In this document: positions 33,818 through 43,963 of the stretch, in pieces | How the letters are laid out: every line of letters begins with the position of its first letter | How positions within the stretch are numbered: position 1 is the first letter of the stretch | Source of the DNA: Thermococcus celericrescens | GTDB taxonomy: Archaea; Methanobacteriota_B; Thermococci; Thermococcales; Thermococcaceae | NCBI RefSeq assembly: GCF_001484195.1 | Contig: NZ_LLYW01000002.1 | Coordinates: forward strand, 1 to 64,000 | Direction of reading: 5' to 3' | DNA length: 64,000 nt | Notes under the pieces: model-generated | What the model was told of the DNA's origin: nothing | What the model saw: the letters and a program-made list of their open reading frames with translations, nothing else | Database searches by the model: none | Made by a program: the position numbers and the translations under genes

Positions 33818-34512
33818 GAGAGAAAACCATCGGCATCCTCGGGGGCATGGGACCGCTTGCCACTGCCGACCTCTTCCGGCGGATAGTGGAGAAGACCCCA
33901 GCCAAGCGAGATCAGGATCATCCCAGGATAATCATCTACAACGACCCAAAGATCCCCGACAGGACCTCTTTCATCCTGGGAAACGGGGAAGACCCGAGAC
34001 CTGCCCTGGTAGAGGGAGCGAGAAAGCTCGAGAGCTGGGGAGCGGACTTCATAATAATGCCCTGCAACACCGCACACTTCTTCGCCGACACCATCCAGAA
34101 GGCGGTAACGATTCCGCTCGTCAGCATGATCGAGGCGACGGCGGAGGAGATAGAAAATCTCGGCCTGCGCAGGGTCGGCCTCCTCGCAACCGACGGCACC
34201 ATAAAGGGACTCGTTTACCACCGCGCCCTCCTCGGCAGGGGCGTCGGGATAGCCGTCCCCGGAAAGAACGACCAAGAACTCGTTATGAGGGGAGTCTACG
34301 AGGGTGTCAAGGCCGGGAACATTGAGATGGGAAGGAAGCTTCTCTTGGAGGCAGCCAGGAGGCTCGAACGCAGGGTTGATGGGATAATAGCCGGCTGCAC
34401 AGAGGTCAGCGTTGCCCTGAGACCGGAGGATCTGAGCGTCCCCCTGATTGATCCGCTCGACGTGATAGCGGAGAGGGCCGTGAGGCTTGCCCTCGGCCTT
34501 GAGGAGCTCTAA
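33802..34512 (+). CDS. aspartate racemase
   Basis: Cofactor-independent amino acid racemase, 236 aa. Both catalytic cysteines are present: FIIMPCNTAHFF (about residue 85) and DGIIAGCTEVSVAL (about 195). N-terminal IGILGGMGPLATADLF and the usual two-lobe fold. ATG 33802 has GGGGATGA six bases before it; GTG 33814, overlapping the cupin stop, is an alternative. Contrast with the copy at 19650, which lacks the first Cys. Convergent with corA by four bases. Confidence 0.93.
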   Translation: MAGGVREKTIGILGGMGPLATADLFRRIVEKTPAKRDQDHPRIIIYNDPKIPDRTSFILGNGEDPRPALVEGARKLESWGADFIIMPCNTAHFFADTIQKAVTIPLVSMIEATAEEIENLGLRRVGLLATDGTIKGLVYHRALLGRGVGIAVPGKNDQELVMRGVYEGVKAGNIEMGRKLLLEAARRLERRVDGIIAGCTEVSVALRPEDLSVPLIDPLDVIAERAVRLALGLEEL

Positions 34513-35492
34513 ATCCACCCTTTTCTTCTGAAGTAGGCGAGCATGCCGAGGGTGATTCCGAGCATGACCATCAGAACGGCCGGGTAGCTGTAGCGCCAGG
34601 CCAGCTCCGGCATGTAGCGGAAGTTCATGCCGTAGAGGCCGGTTATGAAGGTCAGCGGGATGAACACAGTCGAGACTACCGTGAGGATTCTGATGATGTC
34701 GTTCGTTTTCATGGAGAGTGTGGAGTAGTAGAGCTCGACGAGGCTGTTGGCGAGTTCCCGCTGCCCCTCGAGGATTTCGAGAACTTCGAGGACGTGGTCG
34801 TGGAGTTCGTCTATGAAGGGCTTGGTATCCTCACTGAAGAAATCTCCGCCCTCGAGCCTCAGCTTCCTGAACGCCCCCAGGAGGGGGAATATCGTGCGGC
34901 GCATGAAGAGTATCTCCCGCCTTATTCCGTGTATCCTGTGCAGGACGCCTTCGTCCGCCCTTGAAAGTATCCTCGCCTCAAGCTCTTCCATCTGGGAACT
35001 TATGCGCTCGATTATCGGCACGTAGTTTTCAACTATCGCCTCAAGAATTGCGAAGAGCAGAAAATCGACACCGTGTTCGCGGAAGAGTCCCTCCCCCTTG
35101 CGGATGCCTTCCCGTATCGGGTCGAAAACGTCCCCAAGAGTCTCCTGGATGGTTATCACGAGATTGCCCTTTAGGAGGATGCCCATCCTCTCCCTCTTCA
35201 GCCCGTCGTCTATCTCATAGGCCTGGTGGAGAAGGAGAAAGAGGTAGTCCTGGAACACCATCACCCTCGCCCTGCCGCTCGCCCGCCTCAACGTCTTCAT
35301 CGGCGTTTCGTGGATTCCCAGTGCCTTCCTCAGTTCAGGCACGAGGGAGACTGTATCCACGTTCACCCACACAACATCATAGCCGCTTACGGGGAGGGCC
35401 TCCTCGATGCTTTCCGCCTTTCTGCTGAGGAACTTGTCCCGTGAGTACGCGATGACTGTTATCCTGGGCTTTTCCCCGGCTTCCTCGACCAT
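34509..35492 (-). CDS. corA: CorA-family divalent metal transporter
   Basis: 327 aa. Large N-terminal cytoplasmic domain, a long stalk helix, and two C-terminal membrane helices; the first ends TFITGLYGMNFRYMPEL with the selectivity motif GMN. Short basic tail FRRKGWI. Transports magnesium, nickel or cobalt. ATG 35492 follows GAGGTGATAGT; it starts 10 bases after the stop of the upstream MBL gene, so they form an operon. Confidence 0.95.
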   Translation of the reverse strand: MVEEAGEKPRITVIAYSRDKFLSRKAESIEEALPVSGYDVVWVNVDTVSLVPELRKALGIHETPMKTLRRASGRARVMVFQDYLFLLLHQAYEIDDGLKRERMGILLKGNLVITIQETLGDVFDPIREGIRKGEGLFREHGVDFLLFAILEAIVENYVPIIERISSQMEELEARILSRADEGVLHRIHGIRREILFMRRTIFPLLGAFRKLRLEGGDFFSEDTKPFIDELHDHVLEVLEILEGQRELANSLVELYYSTLSMKTNDIIRILTVVSTVFIPLTFITGLYGMNFRYMPELAWRYSYPAVLMVMLGITLGMLAYFRRKGWI

Positions 35493-35501
35493 ACTATCAC
35501 C

Positions 35502-36328
35502 TCAGAACTCCATGACCATCCCGGAGTGCAGCTTGTGGAAGCGCTCGCCGTAGGCCTCCAGGAAAGCCGCCTCGGCCCTCAACCCGGTGCAGTGTCCGGT
35601 GTAGACCTCCTCTACTCCGAGCTCCTTGAACTCCCTCACGGTCCTTTCGATGCGTTCGTCGCCCGCGTCTATGAGATGGAAGCCGCCTATGACCGCGCGG
35701 ACGCCCTCTCGCCGGTCAGCCGTATCGCGCCTTTAACTATGCTCACTATTCCCGCGTGGCTGCAGCCGCTCACGATAACCAGACCCTCCGACGTTTTAGC
35801 CACGAGGCTCATGTCGTCCATAATGGTGTCTTCCATTATCTGGCCGTCCCTCAGCGTATAGACCCCTATATGCCCCCGCTCGAAGTTCTCGCGGTTGCGG
35901 ACCTCACCCGTGGAATAGATGCCCTCGACTATTTCGAGGGGCTTTGGGGCAAGGTAGAGGTCAGCGAGCTCCTCAACCTCCTCCCGCCTGAAGGGGATTC
36001 CAACGTCCCTAAGGTAGGGTTTCATAACGAAGTGCCTTCTGAAGATGCTCGGGTGCGCTATAACCGGAACCCGCCTTCCGATGGCCTTTAGGATGCCCAA
36101 AAGCCCGCCCGTGTGGTCGTAGTGGCAGTGGCTCAGGAAGATGTAATCGACGTGGGAACTCGGATCGAGACCGAGGAGCTTCATGTTGTGGAGTATCGGC
36201 TCGGCGCTCTGGCCGGTGTCGAAGAGGATTCCCTTCCCGGCCTTCTCTATCAGGAAGCTTACGCCGTGCTGGGCCAGAAAGGGGCTTTCGTAGCCAGAAT
36301 AGTCCTCGACAAGGACGTATATTCGCAT
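35502..36328 (-). pseudogene. MBL-fold metallohydrolase broken by one frameshift
   Basis: A metallo-beta-lactamase-fold protein of about 275 residues. The N-terminal frame (ATG 36328) carries LFDTGQSAEPILHNM, FLSHCHYDHTGG and VIVSGCSHAGIVSIVKGA; after GER the frame ends in SARS-stop. The shifted frame continues VRAVIGGFHLIDAGDERIER to YTGHCTGLRAEAAFLE and MVMEF-stop at 35502. A one-base deletion in the CCC run at 35704-35706 (plus strand) would do it. The family resembles the archaeal DHPS-like 7,8-dihydropterin synthase group. The gap may be a sequencing error. Confidence 0.8.
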
Positions 36329-36359
36329 GGGTTTCACCGGAGGAATTAGGAAAAAGGAG

Positions 36360-36580
36360 GAGTTATAGTTTTCGGAGTCTCCTCTACGTGAGTCTTTGTG
36401 TGCTCACATGGAGGTTCATCCCCCGAGTTACTGTGAGTGCCCGGACTTAGACCGCCTCGCCCACTCTCCTTCTCTTTCAGCATACTACGGCGGAACGGGT
36501 CGCCCGAACACCCGCAGGGTTCAGCCAGTCCTCCACCTCACCTTGCTCACAGACTTCACCGGGCGGGCATCACGACCAAA
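36360..36580. other. GC-rich non-coding stretch before the RHH/TnpB-like module
   Basis: About 220 bases without a convincing gene between the MBL start and the RHH gene. Short inverted repeats: GTGAG...GCTCAC at 36388-36407, and GGCG...CGCC near 36489-36505; GGGCGGG near 36570 faces CCGCC/GCCC tracts near 36450. It could be the left end of the mobile module or an RNA; the sequence alone does not decide. Confidence 0.3.
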
Positions 36581-36584
36581 AACC

Positions 36585-36609
36585 ATTTAAGTAATCAGGT
36601 ATTTAAGTA
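36585..36609 (+). promoter_or_regulatory. paired ATTTAAGTA repeat in the RHH promoter
   Basis: ATTTAAGTA at 36585-36593 and again at 36601-36609, 16 bases apart. Both are TATA-like, and the second lies 15 bases before the RHH ATG. Two equal half-sites this close suit cooperative RHH dimers, so this may be an autoregulatory operator overlapping the TATA box. Confidence 0.45.
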
Positions 36610-36623
36610 TTTTGGTGAATACA

Positions 36624-36785
36624 ATGGGCGTCATAACCGTGAAAATCCCAGACGAGTTAGAAGTCAAATTCCGAAAGAAAATCCTCGATGTTTACGGCGT
36701 CAAAAAAGGAGCCCTCGGAATGGCCATAACGGAGGCTATTGAGTTATGGCTCGAAAAACACGAAAAATCCGCCGAGCAGAAGTGA
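36624..36785 (+). CDS. ribbon-helix-helix protein, 53 aa
   Basis: MGVITVKIPDELEVKFRKKI is the beta strand and first helix, GVKKGALGMAITEAIELWLEKHEK the second helix: an entire RHH (CopG/MetJ-like) DNA-binding domain. RHH proteins are typical antitoxins or repressors of the gene they overlap. GGTGA five bases before the ATG supports the start. The TnpB-like gene begins 40 bases before its stop, in another frame. Confidence 0.75.
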   Translation: MGVITVKIPDELEVKFRKKILDVYGVKKGALGMAITEAIELWLEKHEKSAEQK

Positions 36786-37785
36786 ACTACATAACCATTA
36801 AAACGAGACTCGAACCGGGAAGGCAGGAAGACTACCTAAAACTCACCCTCCTGACGGAAAAATTCAAAAAGGCCGTCGAACTGGCTATAAGACTCCAGCT
36901 CAGGGGCATTAAAAAGAGTGAGGGCGTGAAGGAAGTCTCTCGACTGGTTCTTAACAACTGGTGGTATTCTGACAGTGCGTGGGATTACGCCAAAATGCTG
37001 TTGAAAGGGGCGGGCAAAACGGCGGGAATCCAAGGCACATTCACTTGAAATCAAAATTCCTCATCAGCAAACCAAAGGAGAACGAGAAAGGGAACCGGAA
37101 CGTGAAGATTGAGGGGATGAACGTTAGAATTCGCTCCAACGGAGAGTGGCTGAACTTTAAGATGAAAACCGCCGAGAAGTTTCTTCCAGTTATTTTCGAT
37201 GCTCAAAAGTTCAAATACGGTGCTCAGGTTGTTCTGCGGAATGGGAAAGTTTACCTGCACGTTCAGGTGCCCTTTGGAATTTATCTAAAACATCTCGGAA
37301 AGACCACAGGGGGCGGGCTGTACGCCGGTTTCGACCTGAACTCTGATAGGGTGAATATGGCAATTCTCGACGAGAATGGTGCTATTAGGGACGTTAGGGT
37401 TAAGCACTTTCCAGAGGTTAATTCTCCGGGGTTTCCGAGGAAGAAGGCGAGGGATTTGCGGTTGAAGACTCTCGCACGCCTGCTGGATTATGCGTTTTAT
37501 CACGGCGTAGGGACTGTGTTCTTCGAGGATTTGGGAAGGACTAAGAGAAAGAATGGGAAGGCTACGAGTTCGAGGAGGGGGAATCGGAAGGCGTCGAATT
37601 TCGCCAAGAAGGAGCTCCTTGAGCACGGGGTTGTTATGGCGTTGAAGAGAGGTTTTGAGGTCTATCTGGTTAATCCCGCCGGTTCTTCAAAATTGGGACG
37701 AGAGCTGGCCCAGGGGCTGGGTTTGGACGTCCATACTGCATCAGCGTTCGTTATCGGTTGGTGGGGCGTTAATTTACTGGAATAA
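36746..37785 (+). pseudogene. TnpB-like RuvC nuclease without zinc ribbon, frameshifted
   Basis: Two frames together give about 346 residues, shorter than usual TnpB (about 400). Frame 1 starts at ATG 36746 (GGAGG nine bases before): helical KLTLLTEKFKKAVELAIRLQ, NNWWYSDSAWDYAKMLLKG. After GKT the frame ends; the second frame continues GGNPRHIHLKSKFLISKPK. RuvC motifs follow: GFDLNSDRVNMAIL (Asp), GTVFFEDLGRTK (Glu) and LGLDVHTASAFVIG (Asp). The CxxC pairs of the TnpB zinc ribbon are absent between Glu and the last Asp. A one-base deletion near 37018-37022 is the simplest cause. Confidence 0.75.
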
Positions 37786-37874
37786 TAAAAAAGAACGGCA
37801 AGGGTCAGCAACGGCAGGGCTCTTCATTGCCTCTGCGGCTCGCCTAGCGAAATTCTCGTCATCCCCCTTCTTCT

Positions 37875-38441
37875 TCACTCCTTGAGCCTCTGATAGGCCG
37901 CGTAAAGCCTCTGGAGAACGGTTATCCACGCCAAGACAGCGACCGCGTAGAGGCCGTACTCAACGTAGCCAAAGAGTGCGGTGATGATTATTATCAATAG
38001 CCGCTCCGCCCTCTCGGCTATTCCAACGGCCAGCCTTCCGGAGCCTGCCAGCTCGGCTCTGCACCGCTCGTAGCTCACCAGGTAGCTCCCCATGAAAGCT
38101 ATGAACGCAACGCGCCAGTCCACGAGGTTTCCGAGGGCTATTCCGAAGAGAACCGCTCCGTCGCTTATCCTGTCGAAGGTGGAGTCGAGGAAGGCTCCAA
38201 AGCGGCTCGTCTTCCCTGTGAGCCTCGCGAGCGTTCCGTCGAGGGCATCTATAAGCGAGCCGAAGAGCAGAACAAGGGCCGCTATGACCTGCTCTCCTCG
38301 ATAGAAGAAGTACGCGCCGGCGAGGCTTATCAGCAGACCGAGAACGGTTATCGTGTTCGGCGTAACGCCTGCCCTCGCGAGGGGCCGGACGATGGCTTCG
38401 AGGTAACCCCTGACGTTTTCGCGGTAATTATTGAGCACCAT
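37875..38441 (-). CDS. archaetidylinositol phosphate synthase (CDP-alcohol phosphatidyltransferase)
   Basis: 188 aa membrane enzyme that joins CDP-archaeol and inositol phosphate to make the precursor of archaetidylinositol. The family motif DALDGTLARLTGKTSRFGAFLDSTFDR (DxxDGxxAR...GxxxDxxxD) is complete, with about five or six membrane helices around it. The alternative is another CDP-alcohol transferase such as for archaetidylglycerol phosphate. ATG 38441 is preferred to TTG 38447. It follows aTrm56 by nine bases. Confidence 0.88.
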   Translation of the reverse strand: MVLNNYRENVRGYLEAIVRPLARAGVTPNTITVLGLLISLAGAYFFYRGEQVIAALVLLFGSLIDALDGTLARLTGKTSRFGAFLDSTFDRISDGAVLFGIALGNLVDWRVAFIAFMGSYLVSYERCRAELAGSGRLAVGIAERAERLLIIIITALFGYVEYGLYAVAVLAWITVLQRLYAAYQRLKE

Positions 38442-38450
38442 CCGCAACCC

Positions 38451-38987
38451 TCACTCAAGCTCGATGATCCTCTTTCCCCTCTCCTGGGGGATTATCTTCA
38501 GCTTGGCGTTCTGGAACTCCTTCCTCAGCCCTTCTCCTTCCAGGAGCCTGTCCAGGAAGACTGCCAGAGCGGCGACCTCGCTGTGCGGCTGGTTTCCCAC
38601 GCCGACGTTGTAGTCTGCCATCTCGTAGACCTCCCTGGGCACCTTCTCGGCGCCGACGACGACGAGCACGTCCCTGCCTTCCTTCAGTTCTTCCAAGATT
38701 TGGGGCATCGCGTCGTCGATATGGATTCCGTACATCGTGAGGTGGACTATCACCCCTCCATTCTCCTTCCAGTCCCTCAGGATTCTCTTCCAGCTGGGGT
38801 CGAAGGATATCTCAAAGGGTCCTCCCCAGCGCCTCACGACGTCCTCGACGCTGTCCCTTACATGCTCATCCACTTCGGCCGCGATGATGATTCTATCCGC
38901 CCCGAAGGCCCTCGCCGTCAGGGCCACGTGGGTCGTTATCCTCTTGTCCCTCTCGGGTCTGTGTCCAAGGCGAAGGACGGTTATCAT
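38451..38987 (-). CDS. tRNA (cytidine(56)-2'-O)-methyltransferase aTrm56
   Basis: 178 aa SPOUT methyltransferase that makes Cm56 in the T-loop of archaeal tRNAs. [21 protein letters not shown] at the N-terminus, [59 protein letters not shown] (the trefoil-knot SAM site). Length and motifs match the family. It begins in a four-base overlap with the end of the lipoprotein gene upstream. Confidence 0.95.
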   Translation of the reverse strand: MITVLRLGHRPERDKRITTHVALTARAFGADRIIIAAEVDEHVRDSVEDVVRRWGGPFEISFDPSWKRILRDWKENGGVIVHLTMYGIHIDDAMPQILEELKEGRDVLVVVGAEKVPREVYEMADYNVGVGNQPHSEVAALAVFLDRLLEGEGLRKEFQNAKLKIIPQERGKRIIELE

Positions 38988-40591
38988 CCCACATCACCCG
39001 CGAATATTTTCCAGTAGCGCGTGAAATCGTCGCTCCACTCCATGTCCCTGTAAAACTCGTACATGGCTTTTATGCTTTGCTCCATCTTCCCAACACTGTA
39101 TTTCTCCACTACCCGGTTCAATTCATCGTCGCTGGGGGCAGACGAGAGGATGAAGAGCGCGTAAAGCCTCTCATTTTCGTTGAGGTTGTTGACCAGCATC
39201 ATCAGCTTCGAGCGCAGCTCCGGCTTCAGCCTTCCGCTCACAACGCTTATGAGCCTGTCCTCGAGGTTCGCAATGAAGTCCCCCGTAACGTCAACGTGCT
39301 CATGACCGCTGAGCTCCGTCGGGCTCTGGGCCACCATCCTGTAGCCGTTCTCGGTTATTATCTGGTACAGTCTTGGGAAGTACGGACTGGCCAGGTACTC
39401 CTCGAGGGAACCTATGAAGCCGTGCTCGATGTCCACAACGTACCAGCCGTCCGCTGTGTAGAACTCCGTCACGGGTCTCTGTGTGCAGTCCGTTCCGTTG
39501 TAGAGTGTTATCACCCTCGCTGGGATGTCTATGGAGCGCAGCATTGCCGTTATGAGTATCTGGCCCTCCGCGTAGCTCAGCCTGTCCTGAAGGAGTATCT
39601 TCTCCGGCTCAAGGGTGGAGGTCGTGTCCCCGAAGGAGTAGGTGCGCATCATCCAGTCATAAATGGCCCTCGCAGCGGCTGGCTCGGAACTGGCGTTCCC
39701 GATTATTCTGAGGGCGAGATTCCTGAGCTCTGCCCTGTTGAAGGAGGGCGTTGAGTTATAGCGCTCTGACCAGTAGCCGTCAACGAGGTATCCATCGGTT
39801 ATCCAGTGATATTTGAGTTCATATGCGTCCCTAAGCGTCCCGCTGTCCGCGTTCCAGGGCGTCCAAGTCACCTCCAGGGGTACGCTTTCGATGACGCTCT
39901 TCTCGGAGCCGCCTATTCTGTACCGAAGCATCGCCGAGATGTATCCTTTCCTGTATGCATACGGAGCCTTCACGGTGTACCTGAGGGTTATCTTCCCGTT
40001 CTCGTTGATGCCCTCCGGAAGCGCGTCTGCGCTCATCACCTTCATTCCATCGAGGAGGTCGAGCCGGATGTCCAGCAGGTCGATCGGAGCCTCCAGCTTG
40101 TTCTTTATTGTGACCGTTATCGTGGAAGTCTCACCGCCATGGAGGGTCTCGGGTCCGCTTATCCCTAGCCCTATCTCGTCCGAGGGTGCTGCCCCCCTGG
40201 AAACGAACACTCTGAACTGACCATAGAAGCCTGTCCAGGTTCGCTTAAGCTCATCGGTCAGCTCAAGGGAGAGCTTGAGGTTGTAGTAGCCAGGTATCGC
40301 CGGTGCCTTGAGTATCCAGACCAGCTGAGCGGAGTGGCCCACGGGCAGAACGTCGGGGAACTTTGGTTCCTGAAGTATCTGGAAGCTGTCGTCGCCCAGG
40401 ACGAGCGTCGCCCCTGTCAGACCCACCTTCCCGGTGTTGTTAACGAACACGATGACGTGGAGCGTTCCGTCGGGCGTGACGACCGTTCTGTCAACCGAGA
40501 ACCTAACCTCCGCCGGCGGCTTGAAGAGGCATCCCGAGACCACCACTATGAGAATGAGGAGAGGAACCAGGATGGCTTTTCTCATTTTCAT
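38984..40591 (-). CDS. lipoprotein with a degenerate transglutaminase-like domain
   Basis: 535 aa. Signal peptide [21 protein letters not shown] with a lipobox Cys. Two Ig-like or CARDB-type regions follow ([37 protein letters not shown]), then a transglutaminase fold from about residue 280: [36 protein letters not shown] and [13 protein letters not shown]. At the positions of the usual catalytic Cys and His I see Tyr/Ala and Arg/Pro, so it is probably inactive as an enzyme and may act in binding. Extracellular surface anchor. Confidence 0.8.
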   Translation of the reverse strand: MKMRKAILVPLLILIVVVSGCLFKPPAEVRFSVDRTVVTPDGTLHVIVFVNNTGKVGLTGATLVLGDDSFQILQEPKFPDVLPVGHSAQLVWILKAPAIPGYYNLKLSLELTDELKRTWTGFYGQFRVFVSRGAAPSDEIGLGISGPETLHGGETSTITVTIKNKLEAPIDLLDIRLDLLDGMKVMSADALPEGINENGKITLRYTVKAPYAYRKGYISAMLRYRIGGSEKSVIESVPLEVTWTPWNADSGTLRDAYELKYHWITDGYLVDGYWSERYNSTPSFNRAELRNLALRIIGNASSEPAAARAIYDWMMRTYSFGDTTSTLEPEKILLQDRLSYAEGQILITAMLRSIDIPARVITLYNGTDCTQRPVTEFYTADGWYVVDIEHGFIGSLEEYLASPYFPRLYQIITENGYRMVAQSPTELSGHEHVDVTGDFIANLEDRLISVVSGRLKPELRSKLMMLVNNLNENERLYALFILSSAPSDDELNRVVEKYSVGKMEQSIKAMYEFYRDMEWSDDFTRYWKIFAGDVG

Positions 40592-40633
40592 CTTCCAAAC
40601 CCTTTAAAGCCCCCAACCGTTAATAAGTTTTAG

Positions 40634-41422
<789 letters not shown>

Positions 41423-41989
41423 ATGGTCAAGCGCGGCCTCTTCGTCGGCCGGTTCCAGCCGGTTCACAACGGACATATAAAGGCGCTCGAATTCGTTTTT
41501 TCACAGGTTGATGAGGTGATACTGGGCATCGGAAGCGCCCAGGCGAGCCATACGCTGAAGAACCCCTTCACGACGAGCGAGAGGATGGAGATGCTCATCA
41601 GGGCGCTGAACGAGACGCACTTGGCGGACAAGCGCTACTACCTGATTCCCCTCCCTGACATCAACTTCAACGCCATATGGGCGACCTATGTAGTGAGCAT
41701 GGTTCCGCGCTTTGACGTCGTCTTCACCGGGAACTCCCTCGTTGCCCAGCTATTCAGAGAGAAGGGCTACGAGGTCATCGTCCAGCCGATGTTCAGGAAG
41801 GACATCCTCTCGGCGACCGAGATACGGAAGCGCATGGTCGAGGGGCAGCCCTGGGAGGAGCTCGTGCCCAAGAGCGTGGCCGAGTTCATCAGGGAGATAA
41901 AGGGCTGCGAAAGGATAAAGATGCTCGCGACCAACCTTGAGAAGAACGAGAAGGAGCTGCAGGCGCCGATTAGGATTCCGGAGTTCTGA
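41423..41989 (+). CDS. nicotinamide-nucleotide adenylyltransferase
   Basis: NAD synthesis, ATP + NMN to NAD + diphosphate. 188 aa, archaeal NMNAT. GRFQPVHNGHIKALEFVF (the H-x-G-H nucleotidyltransferase site), IGSAQASHTLKNPFT and ILSATEIRKRM (the ISSTxIR-like motif). ATG 41423 follows GGAGGTGATTGA directly at the preceding stop. Probably an operon with the SAM hydrolase and the nucleotidyltransferase after it. Confidence 0.95.
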   Translation: MVKRGLFVGRFQPVHNGHIKALEFVFSQVDEVILGIGSAQASHTLKNPFTTSERMEMLIRALNETHLADKRYYLIPLPDINFNAIWATYVVSMVPRFDVVFTGNSLVAQLFREKGYEVIVQPMFRKDILSATEIRKRMVEGQPWEELVPKSVAEFIREIKGCERIKMLATNLEKNEKELQAPIRIPEF

Positions 41990-41998
41990 GGTGATGTT

Positions 41999-42754
41999 AT
42001 GAGGGACTGGAAGCAGGCGCTTGAGAAGTTCATGGGTGAGTGGAGGAAAAGGGATTTCGTCGAGGCCGCCCTGCTGACGGGAAGCTACGCGGTTGGGCTG
42101 GAAACCGAGCGCTCCGATGTGGACGTCTACATAATCCTCTCCGACGACGTGGACTGGAGGGAAAGGGGAAACGTTGTTGTGGATGGGATTTTAATCGAAT
42201 ACTTCGTAAACCCCGCGAGGCAGATAAGGCGGTACTTTGAGAAGGAACTTTCTCAAAACAGCAGAAGCACGGCGAGGATTGTCACCATTGGGAAGGTTCT
42301 CTTCGACAAAACCGGGATAACTGAAACACTCAAAATGGAAGCCCGGGAGTACATGGAGACGCCGTTTGAAAGACCAGACGAGACCTGGGTCGAGGTGGCC
42401 AAGTATTCCCTCTGGGACGCCCTCGACAGCCTGAAGGACGCCGAGGAGAGGAGCGACCCCAGCTATGCCCACATTTACCACCTGGCACTCCGCAGGGCCC
42501 TTGAGGTCTACTCCAAGTTTTTGGGTTTGGAGGTTCCCCCTGCGAGCAAAGTTTACAGGCTCTTCAGCGACGAGACATTCAGAAGAGCCTACCTCTTCCC
42601 GGATTTCCCGGACGGGAGGTTCGTAGAACCTTTCCTTCGAGCCTTGGAGGAGGTTAAAACTGAAAATCTTGAAGCCATTATAGCTCACGTCTTCGATGAA
42701 ATGGGCGGTTTTGACATCGATGGCTGGCGGCTGAGGACTAGGGTTGAGGTTTAG
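41999..42754 (+). CDS. nucleotidyltransferase domain protein
   Basis: 251 aa. N-terminal minimal nucleotidyltransferase domain: LLTGSYAVGLETERSDVDVYIIL has the GSxxxG and DxD motifs. The remainder is helical, with a possible substrate-binding or HEPN-like part. Related to aminoglycoside/lincosamide nucleotidyltransferases and archaeal stand-alone NTases, substrate unknown. ATG 41999 follows GAGGTGATGTT. Confidence 0.85.
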   Translation: MRDWKQALEKFMGEWRKRDFVEAALLTGSYAVGLETERSDVDVYIILSDDVDWRERGNVVVDGILIEYFVNPARQIRRYFEKELSQNSRSTARIVTIGKVLFDKTGITETLKMEAREYMETPFERPDETWVEVAKYSLWDALDSLKDAEERSDPSYAHIYHLALRRALEVYSKFLGLEVPPASKVYRLFSDETFRRAYLFPDFPDGRFVEPFLRALEEVKTENLEAIIAHVFDEMGGFDIDGWRLRTRVEV

Positions 42755-43931
42755 ACGCCGGTGCCCCTGCCGCCCTGGATTTGTAGAGCCACATGAACAG
42801 GGCTCCCGTTACCAAAAACAGCACCAGACCCGCCGCGTACGGCAGCGTTGCATGGATGCTCGCTAAAGCACCAGCTATGAAGGGGGCAACTAGACCAATA
42901 AGCCTGTTGTAGCTCGATATCGCCGCGTGGAACTCACTGGCCCGCTCCTTCGGAATCAGCGAGAACTGCCAGGAGCGGTAGAAGGGGAACCAGAGGGTGT
43001 TTCCGAAGTCGCCGAGGGCATACACCGCCAGCGCCAGCCAGAACGGCGGTGAGAGCGCCATGACCAGCGCGTAGACCGCGTTGATAAACATTCCGAGGCC
43101 GATGACCTGGAAGCCCCTTCTCTTGGGAACCCTCTCACTGGCGTATGTGCCGATTATGGAAGCTATGCTGCTCGCACAGGCAATGAGCGTTACCTCGAAG
43201 ACCGTTTTGTGGAGCACGAAGACGACATAGTTGATGAGCACCAGCTCCGGGGCGAGCGCCCAGGCGAGCGTTAGTAAGGCCTCGAAGGCCAGGAGAACCT
43301 TGAACTCCCCAACCTTAAACGTGAAGCCCTCGGGCGTTATCCTCTCCTCTCTGCCGACTGAGGGAAGGAAGAACCCGATGTAGGCTACCGTAACGGCGGA
43401 GAAGAGGCCGAAGAATAGGAACGCCCAGCGGTAGTTCTCCGCGCCGGGGTAGAGGTAGCCGAAGATGTAGCCGAGAACCGGGAAGGTTATCAGTCTTGCT
43501 ATCTCCGGCAAACGGAGATGCCAGGCGAATATCTCCTCGTACTTGTCCTCTGGATAGATTATCTGCTCGTATGCGCGGTAGAGGGGGTAAAGCACGGTTG
43601 ATAGCTTCTCCACGGTTCTTCCGGCGAAGAGTGCAACTGGAGCCATGGCACCTTTGGCGAGGCCGTAGAGGACGTAGGCGATACCGTCGAGGATGTCTAT
43701 CGCGATGAGGCCCTTCTTGATATCCCAGCGGTTGAACAGCCTGCCGAAGAGGTACGTTAAGGGAATCGCGATGATGTTGACGGCCGTGAAGAACGCCCCG
43801 ACCTCAAGGACGGAGTAGCCGACCTTCATCATGTAGAGGGGGAACAGTATCCAGACTATCAGGCCGGGAGCGATGAGCGTGTGGTAGAGCATGTATGCCT
43901 TAGCTTCCTTCGGAATCTCACTCCAGCGCAT
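42738..43931 (-). CDS. MFS transporter
   Basis: 397 aa, about twelve membrane helices. Loop 2-3 has YLFGRLFNRWDIKKGLIAIDILDG, an imperfect MFS motif, and the second half SERVPKRRGFQVIGLGMFI. Tail AGAPASKPQP. Substrate unknown. Its 3' end overlaps the convergent nucleotidyltransferase gene by 17 bases. Confidence 0.85.
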   Translation of the reverse strand: MRWSEIPKEAKAYMLYHTLIAPGLIVWILFPLYMMKVGYSVLEVGAFFTAVNIIAIPLTYLFGRLFNRWDIKKGLIAIDILDGIAYVLYGLAKGAMAPVALFAGRTVEKLSTVLYPLYRAYEQIIYPEDKYEEIFAWHLRLPEIARLITFPVLGYIFGYLYPGAENYRWAFLFFGLFSAVTVAYIGFFLPSVGREERITPEGFTFKVGEFKVLLAFEALLTLAWALAPELVLINYVVFVLHKTVFEVTLIACASSIASIIGTYASERVPKRRGFQVIGLGMFINAVYALVMALSPPFWLALAVYALGDFGNTLWFPFYRSWQFSLIPKERASEFHAAISSYNRLIGLVAPFIAGALASIHATLPYAAGLVLFLVTGALFMWLYKSRAAGAPASKPQP

Positions 43932-43963
43932 CTGAAGCCCCGTTCATATTACGACCGGGATTT

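Noticed and set aside
36996..37025. Programmed -1 frameshifting in the TnpB-like gene
   Set aside because: The bases at the join (GGC AAA ACG) do not form a usual X-XXY-YYZ slippery site; a simple base loss is more likely.
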